From an uncultured Elusimicrobiales bacterium (GTDB taxonomy: Bacteria > Elusimicrobiota > Elusimicrobia > Elusimicrobiales > Elusimicrobiaceae), in NCBI GenBank assembly GCA_944324645.1, contig CALUXB010000001.1:62001-126000 (forward strand): a stretch of DNA of 64,000 nucleotides. The letters run 5' to 3'. The translations under genes were made by a program, and so were the position numbers. Numbering within the stretch: the stretch's first letter is position 1; every line of letters begins with the position of its first letter. Below are positions 9,184 through 18,391 of the stretch, piece by piece. The notes under the pieces are model-generated. The model did not search any database. It saw nothing but the letters and a program-made list of their open reading frames with translations, and had not been told where the DNA came from.

Positions 9184-10290
9184 TTAAATGGAATGGCAGA
9201 TTTGTCGGATGTATTTGGCGGCGTGGTGTATGCTGTCTGCAGAGTCCTGGGCAAAATCTGTCAGGCACGCTAAGGATAATTTGAGATTTTTAGGCAGTTT
9301 TTTCAGGGCTTTTCTTTCATAAATGCCGCAAATAAATAGAGCCGGTTTCTTATTTTTAGCCGCTGTTTTTAATACGGCCAGCGGCGCTTTGCCATACAAG
9401 GTTTGTCCGTCTAATTTTCCTTCGGCGGTAATCAACAAATCTGCCTTTTGGGCCCATCTGTCTAACGGAAGATGTTTATTTAAAAAGTCTGCCCCAAATA
9501 TAATTTGGGCTCCCAGCAGCCCATATAATCCGGCGCATAAGGCACCAGCCGCGGCGGTGCCGGGAGTGTGCGCAATATCTTTGCCTGTGGTTTTTTTGAC
9601 AATGCGCGCATAAACAGACAAAGCTTTTTCCAGCGTGCGCACTTGGACGGGAGTGGCCCCTTTTTGCGGGCCAAATACGCGGGCGGAACCCTGAGGCCCC
9701 AACATAGGGTTTTTGACGTCAGCCACGGCGTATATTTTGATGCCGCGTAGGGCATTGGCGGCGGGGGTTGGGTCAATGTGCGTAAGTTGCAAAAGCGGCT
9801 TGGCCCCTTGGGGGAGCGTTTTCCCCTTAATATCTCTAAAATGTATGCCTAATGCCTGGGCAATTCCGGCTCCGCCATCGTTGCAGGCTACGCCGCCCAG
9901 ACCGATGTATATTTTTTTGGCCCCACGTTTCAGGGCGTGCGCCAGCACCTCTCCCACGCCAAAAGAAGAGGCGCCCAACGGATCTAAGTCCTCTTTTTGA
10001 GCGGTGCCCAGTCCGCAGATACGGGCCGTTTCTATGACCGCTGTTTTTTCTTTAGGCAGCCACAAATAGGACGTGTTTTTTTCTTTTAGAAAAGCATTTT
10101 TTGCGCGCAGATAAACACGTTTAGCGGCGGGGTGCAGCGCTTTAAAGAAATCAATAAAGCCGTCTCCTCCGTCTGATAACGGAAAGCTGTGGACGGAGTG
10201 TTTTTTTTGCAGCACCGATTCCAAAACGCGCGCCGTTTGGCGCGCGCTTAAGGAACCTTTTAAACTGTTGGGCAAAAGCAAAATGCGCAT
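9184..10290 (-). CDS. glxK: Glycerate 2-kinase
   Basis: Phosphorylates D-glycerate to 2-phosphoglycerate, feeding glycolysis. The 368 residues and motifs match the GarK/GlxK family. These are the N-terminal NSLKGSLSA, SDGGDGF, the glycine-rich GLGGVACNDGGAG, GAQIIFGADF, and ITAEGKLDGQT with the family's conserved acidic residues. The start overlaps the stop of the upstream outer-membrane protein gene by one base (TAATG on this strand), so the two are co-translated, although no functional link is evident. Confidence 0.94.
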   Translation of the reverse strand: MRILLLPNSLKGSLSARQTARVLESVLQKKHSVHSFPLSDGGDGFIDFFKALHPAAKRVYLRAKNAFLKEKNTSYLWLPKEKTAVIETARICGLGTAQKEDLDPLGASSFGVGEVLAHALKRGAKKIYIGLGGVACNDGGAGIAQALGIHFRDIKGKTLPQGAKPLLQLTHIDPTPAANALRGIKIYAVADVKNPMLGPQGSARVFGPQKGATPVQVRTLEKALSVYARIVKKTTGKDIAHTPGTAAAGALCAGLYGLLGAQIIFGADFLNKHLPLDRWAQKADLLITAEGKLDGQTLYGKAPLAVLKTAAKNKKPALFICGIYERKALKKLPKNLKLSLACLTDFAQDSADSIHHAAKYIRQICHSI

Positions 10291-11669
10291 TAGAATTTCC
10301 AGCTGAACTTAACAGAGGCTACCAAATTCATAACGGAAGAATCTTTAAAATTACCGGAGTACGGGGTAAAAAATTCCTGCACTTCCAGCCCCAGCATCAT
10401 ATCGTCAAAGTGAGTTTCTGCACCGATACCTACCGAACCGACAAAGGTGTTTCCACTCACTGTTTCAGATTGAATTACCCCGCGGTAATTAAGCGAGAGC
10501 ATACGATATCCGCCAGAGGCCGTCAGATACAAAGAGAACAAGTCATCGGGATTAAAATAATAGTTGGCTTTAAGCAGCAGGTCAATAGCCTGCCCGCTGG
10601 TATGCACCGATAAATCTGACCCCGGCGGATACGGCAGCGGCAGCCCTTTGTCTTCTGCGTTTTTATTGTCTGCTTCAATAGTGGGGTCTTTATCGTCAAA
10701 AGAAGAGTTGGGAATATTGGCTATTGCCAAGGCCGGGCCCAGCCACAGATTGCTGCTTTTCACGCGCCATAAGAACGCCGCTTCCGCACGCACTCCGGTG
10801 CCGCCCACATCATATGGGTCGGTGCCGGCAAAACCCGCTTTGTCTGTGTTGTCTAATTTTAAATCGTTCATTTGGGCGCCAACGGTAATGGCAAAGTACT
10901 TATCGGAGGCGCTGTCTTTAGGGCGTTTGGCGCGTTTGGCTTCCGCTTTTTTAATTTGCTCTAATTTGCCGCTGCGGGCCGCTTCGGCGGTTTCTACAAT
11001 GACGGCTTCGTCATTTTTAGTTTTATTGACGCCTTTTAAAAAGGCTTCTTCATCGCTCATCTGTGCCCGGCGTGCGCGGATTTCGGCGGCGGAAATTTCT
11101 TGCACGGTTTGCACTTGTCCGTTCACAATTTCCGGTTTTTTTACGTCAAAGACTTTTTCAATATCGGCATCAAATGTCAGGCCTCCTGCGGCGCTTACTG
11201 GCGCCGCTTGTGCAGAGGCGCCCGCAACAGGAGCGGCCCCTGCAGCCGTTGTTGCAACCGCTGCGGATGCTGCGGCCTGTTCTTGGCGGGCCTGTTGTTG
11301 GGCTATGGCTTGTTTGGCGGCGGAGCCTTGGTCGTAATCATACACTTCCACAGACACAATTTGCGGCATATCAATATTTACAATGCCGTCTGCCGTTTGC
11401 AATACCATATTAAATTCGTCCAAATCTACAATGACCCCTACCAGTTGGGTGCCGCCTTTTAAGTAAATGCGGTGCTGGTCCGGTAAAACGGACTCTATGT
11501 CGCGCTGGCTGAGCACTACGGGGCCGTAAGGAGTGCTTAAATTGATAGTATATTCCGTTTGGGAAATAATGGAGCCGCTGATAAAGGTGCCATCTTTTAA
11601 TTTGACGGTTTCTGCCAAAGAGATAGAGGAGAGAAACAGAGAAATACAAAAGATAAAAATTTTTTTCAT
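10290..11669 (-). CDS. Exported protein with C-terminal outer-membrane barrel
   Basis: Not a named family that I recognise. From the start chosen at 11669 (TTGGAG upstream; 459 residues) it has a signal peptide ending SSISLAE. Two related short repeats follow, each with an LKDG/LKGG core and a hydrophobic strand (residues about 20-90). Next come an Ala/Gln low-complexity stretch, a charged coiled-coil-like region, and about 170 residues of alternating strands ending in aromatic FSWKF, the usual outer-membrane insertion signal. The middle could span the periplasm. An upstream in-frame extension to 11789 is Arg-rich and runs through a hairpin, so I reject it. The next gene downstream is glxK. 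Confidence 0.7.
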   Translation of the reverse strand: MKKIFIFCISLFLSSISLAETVKLKDGTFISGSIISQTEYTINLSTPYGPVVLSQRDIESVLPDQHRIYLKGGTQLVGVIVDLDEFNMVLQTADGIVNIDMPQIVSVEVYDYDQGSAAKQAIAQQQARQEQAAASAAVATTAAGAAPVAGASAQAAPVSAAGGLTFDADIEKVFDVKKPEIVNGQVQTVQEISAAEIRARRAQMSDEEAFLKGVNKTKNDEAVIVETAEAARSGKLEQIKKAEAKRAKRPKDSASDKYFAITVGAQMNDLKLDNTDKAGFAGTDPYDVGGTGVRAEAAFLWRVKSSNLWLGPALAIANIPNSSFDDKDPTIEADNKNAEDKGLPLPYPPGSDLSVHTSGQAIDLLLKANYYFNPDDLFSLYLTASGGYRMLSLNYRGVIQSETVSGNTFVGSVGIGAETHFDDMMLGLEVQEFFTPYSGNFKDSSVMNLVASVKFSWKF

Positions 11670-11691
11670 ATGCAACTCCAACTGCCTGACA

Positions 11692-11722
11692 AAAGAAGGC
11701 GGCTTTGGCGGCCGCCTTCTTT
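11692..11722 (-). terminator. Terminator hairpin between the small membrane protein and the barrel protein genes
   Basis: A 12-base stem (AAAGAAGGCGGC / GCCGCCTTCTTT) with a seven-base loop and T-rich flanks on the minus strand. It separates the 106-aa membrane protein from the downstream barrel gene, only about 25 bases before that gene's start. Confidence 0.75.
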
Positions 11723-11731
11723 GAAACAGAT

Positions 11732-12052
11732 TTATTTTTCGTCGCTGCTGACAACGACTACTTCTTCTTTTTTTGCTTCGCAGCAGCACGGAGCGACGGC
11801 TTTTTTAATTTTGCGCAGCGCTTTTAAAACAGCCGCTACGGTCAAGAAGCCCAGCATAACGCTTAAGCTGTTGGTTAAGAAACCAAACAAAGTTTGCCAA
11901 TAAGCGGCGCCGCTGATCATCGGGGAAGTGCTCATTACAATAACGATATAAATCGTATATGCGAGCGTAAAATAAAATAAGGCCACGAAAATCCAGTACA
12001 GCCCTCTTAGGCACAACCAGTTATGCGGCCACCATTTGTTTTTGCAAGCCAT
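11732..12052 (-). CDS. Small two-helix membrane protein of unknown function
   Basis: 106 residues. Two hydrophobic segments (about 17-42 and 51-77) are followed by a basic stretch, a CCC cluster and an acidic Glu/Val/Asp tail. An AAGGAG ribosome-binding site precedes the ATG. It has its own promoter (extended -10 at 12110-12115) and terminator, so it is a stand-alone gene. I do not recognise a family. The CCCEAKKEE tail could bind metal or a lipid, but that is speculation. Confidence 0.7.
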   Translation of the reverse strand: MACKNKWWPHNWLCLRGLYWIFVALFYFTLAYTIYIVIVMSTSPMISGAAYWQTLFGFLTNSLSVMLGFLTVAAVLKALRKIKKAVAPCCCEAKKEEVVVVSSDEK

Positions 12053-12109
12053 AAGATTACTCCTTTTGTCAAATTCGGCTAAGGAAAGCCCTGTGCCGTT
12101 AACAGATAT

Positions 12110-12115
12110 ATTGTA
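12110..12115 (-). promoter_or_regulatory. Extended -10 promoter for the small membrane protein gene
   Basis: On the minus strand TG-A-TACAAT lies about 57 bases before the start codon at 12052; no clear -35. Confidence 0.55.
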
Positions 12116-12160
12116 TCAAAAGCAAAAAGGAAAAACTGTTTTTCTTATCTCAGAAAAGAA

Positions 12161-13819
12161 TTAGACTTCTCTGGCCCGGCGGCGTATTTCTTGGGCGTGG
12201 AGCAAGGCGGTTTGGTCTTCTTTGGACACGGCCCCCAACATACGGGCGATTTCTTGGAGGATTTCTTCCGCATTTAAAGCGGAGAGGGATACCTCTGTAG
12301 TTTTGCCGTCTGTAGTTTTTTCTATATGGAAAAAAGCATCGGCACACGCGGCCACAGAAGCCAAATGGGTTACGCATAATACCTGCCGCCCCTGGGCTAC
12401 TGCGTGCAATTTTTCACCCACCAGTGCGGCGGTGCGTCCGCCTACGCCGCTGTCCACCTCGTCAAATACCATAACAGGAATATCCCCCGCCAGCACGGTT
12501 TTCAGCCCCAGCATCACGCGGGAAAGTTCCCCTCCCGAAGCCGCCAACGCCAGCGGCCGCGGCGCTTGCCCCGGGTTGGGGGAGAACAAAAACTCCACCC
12601 GGTCGGCCCCGTCCGGGCCCGGGTTTTCCGCGTCCATTTCTACGGCAATTTCAAAAACGAGTCCTTTAAATCCCAGCGGAGTGATTTCTTTTATCAATTT
12701 GGAAGAAAGCTTTTGGGCCGCTTCGGCGCGTTGGGTATGTAAATCTTCGCATAATTTATCCAAGGCGGCGCGCGCTTTTTGTTCGGCACGGAGCAGCTCT
12801 TCTTCGTGCAAGTGGGAATTTTGCAAATTGTCTATTTGTTTTTTTAGTTCTTCTTCTTTTTGCAAGACGTCGGTTAATTCAGGGCCGTATTTGAGTTTAA
12901 GGCGTTTAAGTTTTTCGTGGCGGCTGAGCATATCGTCCAGCGTTTGCGGGTCGGCATTTAAAGTGCTTTGGTAGGCGCTTAAATCGGCACAAGCGTCGGT
13001 GAGCAAAGTTTCTGCATTTTCTAATGTTTCTGCTATGGCGGCGGCGTGTTCATCCAACTCCGCCATTTCACGCACCTGGCGCAACGTGCGGCCCAAGAGC
13101 GCGGTAGCGGAATTTTCTTCTTCGTATAAACTTTGGTAGGCCTGGCCGGCTAATTCCAGCAGGCGTCCGGCGTGTTTCATTTGGGGCAGTTTTTGCTCTA
13201 GTTCCGCATCTTCGCCCAGCTGGGGGTGCACTTTTTCTATTTCTTGCAGTTGAAAAAGGGATAAATCCAGCAGGCGCGCTTTTTCCTGCTCGCTCATTTG
13301 GGCCGCTTCCAGCCGCTCCTGTGCTTGGCGCCATTGCTGATAGGTGGCGGCTGTTTTTTCGCGCAGCGGCTGCAGGGCGGCGTATTGGTCTAAAAGCTGC
13401 AGCTGCACGTCGGCACGGAGCAAACTTTGGTGTTCGTGCTGACCGTGAAAATCTACCAGTTCTTTGCCTACTTCGGCCAGCGCCGCAGCCGCCACGGCGC
13501 GGCGGTTGATGAAGGCTTTGCTTTTGCCTTGGCGGTCCAGCGTGCGCTGCAGGACCAGTGTTTTTTCTCCGGGGGCGTATTTGTGCAGCAATGCGGCGGA
13601 AACCCCTTGCGTATCAAATTCGGCGCGTACTTCCAGCTGTTGTGCTCCGTCTTTAATTAACGAAACAGAGCTGCGCGCCCCCAATACAAAACTTAAAGCA
13701 GAAATCGCGACGGATTTGCCCGCGCCCGTTTCCCCGGTAAATACGTTTAGACCGGGCTGGGGGGCAAACTCTACTTGAGAGATAACCGCAAAATTGCGTA
13801 CACAGAGTTTATGAAGCAT
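12161..13819 (-). CDS. recN: DNA repair protein RecN
   Basis: SMC-like ATPase that acts early in double-strand break repair. With the start at 13819 it has 552 residues, normal for RecN. The N-terminus MLHKLCVRNFAVISQVE leads to Walker A GETGAGKS. A long coiled-coil middle (about 150-370) follows, then the ABC signature LAASGGELSRVMLGL, Walker B VMVFDEVDSGVGGR and a final switch His in VTHLA. The ATG lies inside the last codons of nadK (11-base overlap), with GGGGAGAG as ribosome-binding site, so nadK and recN form an operon, a pairing found in many bacteria. Confidence 0.95.
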   Translation of the reverse strand: MLHKLCVRNFAVISQVEFAPQPGLNVFTGETGAGKSVAISALSFVLGARSSVSLIKDGAQQLEVRAEFDTQGVSAALLHKYAPGEKTLVLQRTLDRQGKSKAFINRRAVAAAALAEVGKELVDFHGQHEHQSLLRADVQLQLLDQYAALQPLREKTAATYQQWRQAQERLEAAQMSEQEKARLLDLSLFQLQEIEKVHPQLGEDAELEQKLPQMKHAGRLLELAGQAYQSLYEEENSATALLGRTLRQVREMAELDEHAAAIAETLENAETLLTDACADLSAYQSTLNADPQTLDDMLSRHEKLKRLKLKYGPELTDVLQKEEELKKQIDNLQNSHLHEEELLRAEQKARAALDKLCEDLHTQRAEAAQKLSSKLIKEITPLGFKGLVFEIAVEMDAENPGPDGADRVEFLFSPNPGQAPRPLALAASGGELSRVMLGLKTVLAGDIPVMVFDEVDSGVGGRTAALVGEKLHAVAQGRQVLCVTHLASVAACADAFFHIEKTTDGKTTEVSLSALNAEEILQEIARMLGAVSKEDQTALLHAQEIRRRAREV

Positions 13820-14654
13820 CGCGCTCTCCCCATTCCAATTTATCGCGCAGCCGGGTAAAAAAATCAAAATTGCCGGCGCAAATTAACTGAGCTTCGTGCG
13901 CGGCGCGGCGTAAAATGACGCGGTCTGCATTTTTCAATTCATAATTTCCTTGCCCGTCCAAACTGACGATAGCGCGGTCCTCTTGGTTTTTAAACAGCGG
14001 GGCAAATTCCCACGCTTCATCGGCGCGCACCAATAGGGGGCGTTCCGTTAAGCTGTGGGGGCACAGCGGGGTGATAAGAAAGGTGTTTAAATCCGGCTCT
14101 ACAATCGGGCCGCCCGCCGCCAGAGAATAGGCCGTAGAGCCCGCCGGGGTGGAGATAATCACTCCGTCCCCATAATAGCGTTTGAGTTCCAGCCCGCGTG
14201 CCAAAAAACGCAGGGAGAAGGCTCTTGGCTGCAAAGTTTTAATCACACAATCATTAAAGGCCAACAGCTGACGCACGGACTTTTGTCCAGCGCGTTCAAT
14301 ATCTGCGCAAAGCAGCAAACGGCGGGTGATTTGGAAATGACCGTCTAAAATATGCTCCAAACAAGCGGGGGCGTCTTTTTCTTCACAGGCGGAAAGGAAG
14401 CCCAAACTGCCGCAATTTACTGCCAAAACGGGAATGCCTAGCGGTGCCGTTTCGCGCGCGCAGCGCAGGGTGGTGCCGTCCCCGCCCAGGCTGACACAAA
14501 GGTCCGTCCCCGGGTAGCGGCTGATAAGATGATAGTCCTGAATTGTCTGGCAAGACAAGCCTTTTTTGCACAAAAAATCCGCCAGCCTTTGAGCCGTTTG
14601 GGCGGCATTTGGCTGGGAAGGATTGCAGACCAAAAGGACTTGCCTAAGTTTCAT
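13809..14654 (-). CDS. nadK: NAD kinase
   Basis: Makes NADP+ from NAD+ and ATP or polyphosphate. It has 281 residues. The signatures are SLGGDGTTLRCARE (GGDG motif with catalytic Asp), NCGSLGFLSA, and TPAGSTAYSLAAGGPIV. The gene is first in an operon with recN. Its start codon follows an extended -10 box (TGCTAGAAT, 14663-14668) by only eight bases, so the transcript may begin at or next to the ATG; GAGG in those eight bases could serve as a ribosome-binding site only if transcription starts farther upstream. Confidence 0.95.
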   Translation of the reverse strand: MKLRQVLLVCNPSQPNAAQTAQRLADFLCKKGLSCQTIQDYHLISRYPGTDLCVSLGGDGTTLRCARETAPLGIPVLAVNCGSLGFLSACEEKDAPACLEHILDGHFQITRRLLLCADIERAGQKSVRQLLAFNDCVIKTLQPRAFSLRFLARGLELKRYYGDGVIISTPAGSTAYSLAAGGPIVEPDLNTFLITPLCPHSLTERPLLVRADEAWEFAPLFKNQEDRAIVSLDGQGNYELKNADRVILRRAAHEAQLICAGNFDFFTRLRDKLEWGERDAS

Positions 14655-14662
14655 AGCACCTC

Positions 14663-14668
14663 ATTCTA
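14663..14668 (-). promoter_or_regulatory. Extended -10 box adjacent to nadK start
   Basis: TG-C-TAGAAT on the minus strand, eight bases from the nadK ATG. Confidence 0.55.
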
Positions 14669-14750
14669 GCAAAATATGTGCAGCCTGCGCATTCGTGCGT
14701 ATAGTGTAAAAAGAGGCTGCCGCTTCCGGCCGGGCGCGGGCCAAGAATGG

Positions 14751-14756
14751 TATAAT
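14751..14756 (+). promoter_or_regulatory. Extended -10 promoter of nifU-nifS
   Basis: TG-G-TATAAT, a perfect -10 with TG extension, ends 21 bases before the nifU ATG. AAGAGGA (14764-14770) is the ribosome-binding site. No IscR-like operator is obvious. Confidence 0.7.
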
Positions 14757-14777
14757 AATAAAAAAGAGGATTTTATT

Positions 14778-15632
14778 ATGTGGGATTATACCGATAAAGT
14801 AATGGACCATTTCCGGCACCCGCGCAATGTGGGCGCCATACCTAATGCAGATGCCACCGGCCAGGTGGGCAGTTTGGTGTGCGGCGACGCGTTGAAACTA
14901 ACGCTGAAAATTAACAAAGAAACCGAAGTCATTGAAGACGCCAAATTTGAAACGTTCGGCTGTGCCAGCGCGATTGCTTCTTCTTCCGTATTGACGGAGA
15001 TGATTAAAGGTAAAACGCTGCAAGAGGCCGCTAAAATTACCAACCAAGATATTGCCAACGAGCTGGGCTCTCTGCCAGCGGAGAAAATGCACTGCTCCGT
15101 GATGGGTATGGAAGCGCTGGAAGCGGCTGTGCAGAGCTACCGCCAAGGCGGCAAGCCGGTGGTGTATGAACAGCAGGCCGAAAAAATTGTCTGCCATTGC
15201 TTCAATGTGTCTGAGGAAGCGATTATCAAAGCCATTCGCGCCAACCACTTGAAAACAGTGGAAGAAGTTACTTTTTATACCAAAGCCGGCGGTGGCTGCG
15301 GGCGCTGCAAAGGCGAAATACAGAAGATTCTGGACAAAGTCAATTCCTGTGCCGTGCCGCAAACGCCTCAGGCGGAAGATAAAAAATTTGCGGATTTGAC
15401 TATTGTGGAAAAAATCAAACGCATTGAAAAAGTGCTGGAAGAAGACGTCCGCCCGCAGCTGAATATGGACGGAGGATCTGTAGAGTTGGTGGACGTAGCC
15501 GGCAATACGGTCAAAGTGCGTCTGCTGGGTATGTGCAGCGGTTGTATGGCGGCCCCGGTAACGCTGAAAAACTTTGTGGAAAAGACCTTAAAGGAAAAGC
15601 TGGACTCTTCCCTTACTGTGGAGCAGGCCTAA
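14778..15632 (+). CDS. nifU: NifU-type iron-sulfur cluster scaffold (three-domain)
   Basis: Builds [Fe-S] clusters from sulfur delivered by NifS. The start at 14778 gives 284 residues. All three classical domains are present. The IscU-like scaffold has Cys35, Cys62 and Cys106. The central [2Fe-2S] BFD-like domain has Cys139, Cys141, Cys174 and Cys177. The C-terminal Nfu domain has Cys253 and Cys256 (CSGC). It is followed 11 bases later by nifS. No nitrogenase genes are nearby. In many anaerobes this NifU/NifS pair is the housekeeping system, which fits a cell that must mature an [FeFe] hydrogenase. Confidence 0.95.
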   Translation: MWDYTDKVMDHFRHPRNVGAIPNADATGQVGSLVCGDALKLTLKINKETEVIEDAKFETFGCASAIASSSVLTEMIKGKTLQEAAKITNQDIANELGSLPAEKMHCSVMGMEALEAAVQSYRQGGKPVVYEQQAEKIVCHCFNVSEEAIIKAIRANHLKTVEEVTFYTKAGGGCGRCKGEIQKILDKVNSCAVPQTPQAEDKKFADLTIVEKIKRIEKVLEEDVRPQLNMDGGSVELVDVAGNTVKVRLLGMCSGCMAAPVTLKNFVEKTLKEKLDSSLTVEQA

Positions 15633-15643
15633 AGAGGCGCGCC

Positions 15644-16810
15644 GTGAAAACCATTTATTTAGACAATAACGCCACCACCCAGGTGGCCCCTGCCGTAGCC
15701 GAGGCTATTGCCCCGTATTTTACTGAAAAATACGGCAATGCTTCTTCTATGTATCCGCTGGCGGCGGAAGCCAAAAAAGCAATGGATATTGCCCGGGCTG
15801 AAGTGGCCGATTTAATCGGCGCGGCCGCTGCCGATGAAATTATTTTTACCTCTTGCGCCACGGAAAGTGACAATACCGCTATTTTCTCTGCGGTGCGCAG
15901 CTTCCCGCAGAAAAAACATATCATTACCTCTGCCGTAGAGCACCCGGCGGTGCTGCACCCCTGCAGCTATTTGGAGTCACAAGGGTATAAGGTGGACTAT
16001 ATCGGTGTGGACGCCCAGGGCCGTTTTAATATGCAGCAGTACAAGCAAGCTTTAACCGATGATACGGCTTTGGTGTCTGTGATGTGGGTCAACAGCGAAA
16101 CGGGCACCATTTTCCCTATACCGGAAATTGCAGCTTTGGCTAAAGAGCGCGGCGCCCTGTTTCATACCGACGCGGTGCAAGCCATAGGCAAAATGCCGCT
16201 GGACGTGAAAAATACAAAAATAGACATGCTCTCTTTGTCCGGGCACAAGTTCCACGCGCCCAAAGGGGTGGGGGCTTTGTATGTGCGGCGCGGCACGCGT
16301 TTTACGGAATTTATGATGGGCGGACATCAGGAAAAGGGCCGCCGCGGTGGCACCGAAAATGTGCCCTATATTGTGGGGCTGGGCACGGCAGCTGTACTGG
16401 CCAAGACCCGTCTGTCTGACGGCAGCCTGGCACGTATGGCGGCGCTGCGCGATAAACTGCAAAATGGGCTTTTGGGCTCTATCCCCGACAGCAAATTAAA
16501 CGGCGATCCGGATAACCGCGTGCCCAATACCGTCAATATCAGCTTTGGCTATGTGGAAGGGGAAGCCATTTTAATGCACCTAAACGAATACGGCATTTGT
16601 GCCTCTTCGGGCTCGGCGTGCACGTCGGGCTCGTTGGAGCCGTCGCACGTGTTGCGGGCGATGGGGGTGGATTTTAAATTTGCGCACGGCTCGGTGCGGT
16701 TTTCTCTGTCGGACCAAACTACGGAGGCTGAAGTGGACAAAGTGCTGGAAGTAATGCCCGGCATTATAGAAAACCTGCGTAAAATTTCGCCGTTTTCGCG
16801 GATGGGATAA
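15644..16810 (+). CDS. nifS: Cysteine desulfurase NifS
   Basis: PLP enzyme that takes sulfur from cysteine and passes it to NifU. I place the start at GTG 15644, giving (M)KTIYLDNNATT and 388 residues; AAAGAGG lies six bases upstream. The PLP lysine is Lys202 in SLSGHKFHAPKG, and the persulfide Cys326 sits in SSGSACTSGSLEPSHV, the NifS/IscS-type long loop. A longer reading from 15533 would run through the end of nifU and lacks family similarity. A terminator follows. Confidence 0.95.
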   Translation: MKTIYLDNNATTQVAPAVAEAIAPYFTEKYGNASSMYPLAAEAKKAMDIARAEVADLIGAAAADEIIFTSCATESDNTAIFSAVRSFPQKKHIITSAVEHPAVLHPCSYLESQGYKVDYIGVDAQGRFNMQQYKQALTDDTALVSVMWVNSETGTIFPIPEIAALAKERGALFHTDAVQAIGKMPLDVKNTKIDMLSLSGHKFHAPKGVGALYVRRGTRFTEFMMGGHQEKGRRGGTENVPYIVGLGTAAVLAKTRLSDGSLARMAALRDKLQNGLLGSIPDSKLNGDPDNRVPNTVNISFGYVEGEAILMHLNEYGICASSGSACTSGSLEPSHVLRAMGVDFKFAHGSVRFSLSDQTTEAEVDKVLEVMPGIIENLRKISPFSRMG

Positions 16811-16832
16811 AATTAAATGGTTTTACGCTGAG

Positions 16833-16863
16833 ACGCCCGCCTTGAAGCGGGCGTTTGTTTTTG
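16833..16863 (+). terminator. Intrinsic terminator after nifS
   Basis: ACGCCCGC / GCGGGCGT stem with loop CTTGAA, then TTGTTTTT. Confidence 0.85.
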
Positions 16864-16872
16864 CTAGGATAA
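16864..16872 (+). promoter_or_regulatory. Extended -10 promoter of the nucleotidase operon
   Basis: TGCTAGGAT starts two bases after the nifS terminator T-run. It gives a leader of about 45 bases ending in CGAGGAGC, the ribosome-binding site. Confidence 0.5.
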
Positions 16873-16924
16873 AAGCAACTGCCGGCACTCCAGGAGCCGA
16901 CGGTTCCTAAACCGAGGAGCTTCT

Positions 16925-18391
16925 ATGAAAAAACTATCCCTGCTGTCTGTGTTTTTATTTGTTGCGGCGGCGCTGTTTGCCAAAACGACTATTATTTACC
17001 ATACCAGTGATACACACGGATTTTATTATCCTAAGAACGGCCAAGGAGGGTTTGCCGCTTTGGCCTCTGTTGTTAAAAATGGACCACAGCCTTATTTGCT
17101 TTTAGATAGTGGAGATTTTGCCAACGGCACGGCGGAGGCGAAAAATTCCAAAGGCCTTAAAAGCGCCGCTTTGATGAACGCGGTGGGCTATCACGCCACA
17201 ACCATTGGTAACCACGAATTTGATTTTAGAGATGCTGGGGTGGAACCGCTGGTGCAAAATTTGAAATTCCCGGTATTAGCGGCTAACTTTTTTGAACGCA
17301 AGACGGGCAAATACCCCCCGCTGGTGCTTCCGTATAAGATTTTTGACGTAAATGGGGTAGATGTAGCGGTTATTGGCTTGGCCAACCGCACGCCGACTAA
17401 CGACGATAAAACCTATAAATTTACCAATCCTCTTTCCGCTTTGAAAAAAACATTAAAAGAGGTAGAAGCAGAAAACCCGGATATCGTGGTTGTGTTAGTG
17501 CACGACGGCTTGCGTGATGAAAAACACGGCACGCAAAGTTATGTGGGCAAAATCGGCAAAAAATTTGGGGGGCAGGTGCATCTGGTTTTGGGCGGGCACG
17601 TGCATAATATTGTTCAGAATGAATATGTTAACGGCGTGTTGTATGTGGAAAGCGGCTGTCATATCCAAAATGTCAGCAAGATTACCGTTGAAACGGATGA
17701 CGAAACAGGTAAATTTATTTCTGCCAAATCAGAGCTGATCCCGCTGATTGTGGAAAAGGTGGGAGAAGATGAAGAAATAGCCAAATATGCCGAGTCACTT
17801 AAAGAACCGGGGATGGATGAAGTGTTTGGGGAAGCCGCCGCAAATATCAGCCGTTCTGCTGCGGTGCCGGAGCATAAAGACGGCCCCTTGAATGATTGGA
17901 TTGCCGATCTGAGCCGCGCCGCTGCCGGTACGCAGATTTTTGTGCACAATAACGGCGGCACCCGCACAGATATGGAACAAGGCCCCGTTACCCGCCGCGA
18001 CACGACCGACATCCATCCGTTTGACAACGGAATTGTGAAGATGACGGTGGACGGTAAATTTTTGAAGTATTTGGTAAAAAAATCGCTGTTGCCGCGCAGT
18101 TTATTTACTTATTCTGGTATGACCATTACCTACCGTAATAAAAAAGGCAAAGTCAAAGACCTCCAGCTTTTTGTGGATGGAGAACCGGTGGAAAACCATA
18201 AAAAATATACGCTGGCCACCAACTCTTATATTGGCTACGGCGGCAGTGAGGGCTGGCCTTTTAAGAAAATTAAAGACAGCGAAAAACAAGAAGTGCCCGG
18301 CGTTACCATACGCAGCGTGTTGGAAAATGGTTTAAAGACCCAATCTCCAGTGCAGGTGTTGCCTACGGGGCGTATTGTGGAATTTAAATGA
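16925..18391 (+). CDS. Exported 5'-nucleotidase / UshA-type metallophosphatase
   Basis: Periplasmic dephosphorylation of nucleotides or related phosphate esters. 488 residues with a signal peptide (MKKLSLLSVFLF to ALFA). The N-terminal calcineurin-like domain keeps all metal-ligand motifs: SDTHG, LDSGDFANG, TIGNHEFD, LVHDG and LGGHVHN. The C-terminal 5'-nucleotidase domain is shown by NNGGTRTDMEQG and the IHPFDNGIVKM block. It overlaps the next gene by four bases (ATGA); that gene is a paralogue that has lost the metal site. Confidence 0.9.
   Translation: MKKLSLLSVFLFVAAALFAKTTIIYHTSDTHGFYYPKNGQGGFAALASVVKNGPQPYLLLDSGDFANGTAEAKNSKGLKSAALMNAVGYHATTIGNHEFDFRDAGVEPLVQNLKFPVLAANFFERKTGKYPPLVLPYKIFDVNGVDVAVIGLANRTPTNDDKTYKFTNPLSALKKTLKEVEAENPDIVVVLVHDGLRDEKHGTQSYVGKIGKKFGGQVHLVLGGHVHNIVQNEYVNGVLYVESGCHIQNVSKITVETDDETGKFISAKSELIPLIVEKVGEDEEIAKYAESLKEPGMDEVFGEAAANISRSAAVPEHKDGPLNDWIADLSRAAAGTQIFVHNNGGTRTDMEQGPVTRRDTTDIHPFDNGIVKMTVDGKFLKYLVKKSLLPRSLFTYSGMTITYRNKKGKVKDLQLFVDGEPVENHKKYTLATNSYIGYGGSEGWPFKKIKDSEKQEVPGVTIRSVLENGLKTQSPVQVLPTGRIVEFK

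Noticed and set aside
14676..14777. N-terminal extension of nifU
   Set aside because: It would run through the extended -10 promoter and ribosome-binding site; the family start MWDYTDKVMDHFRHPRN begins at 14778.
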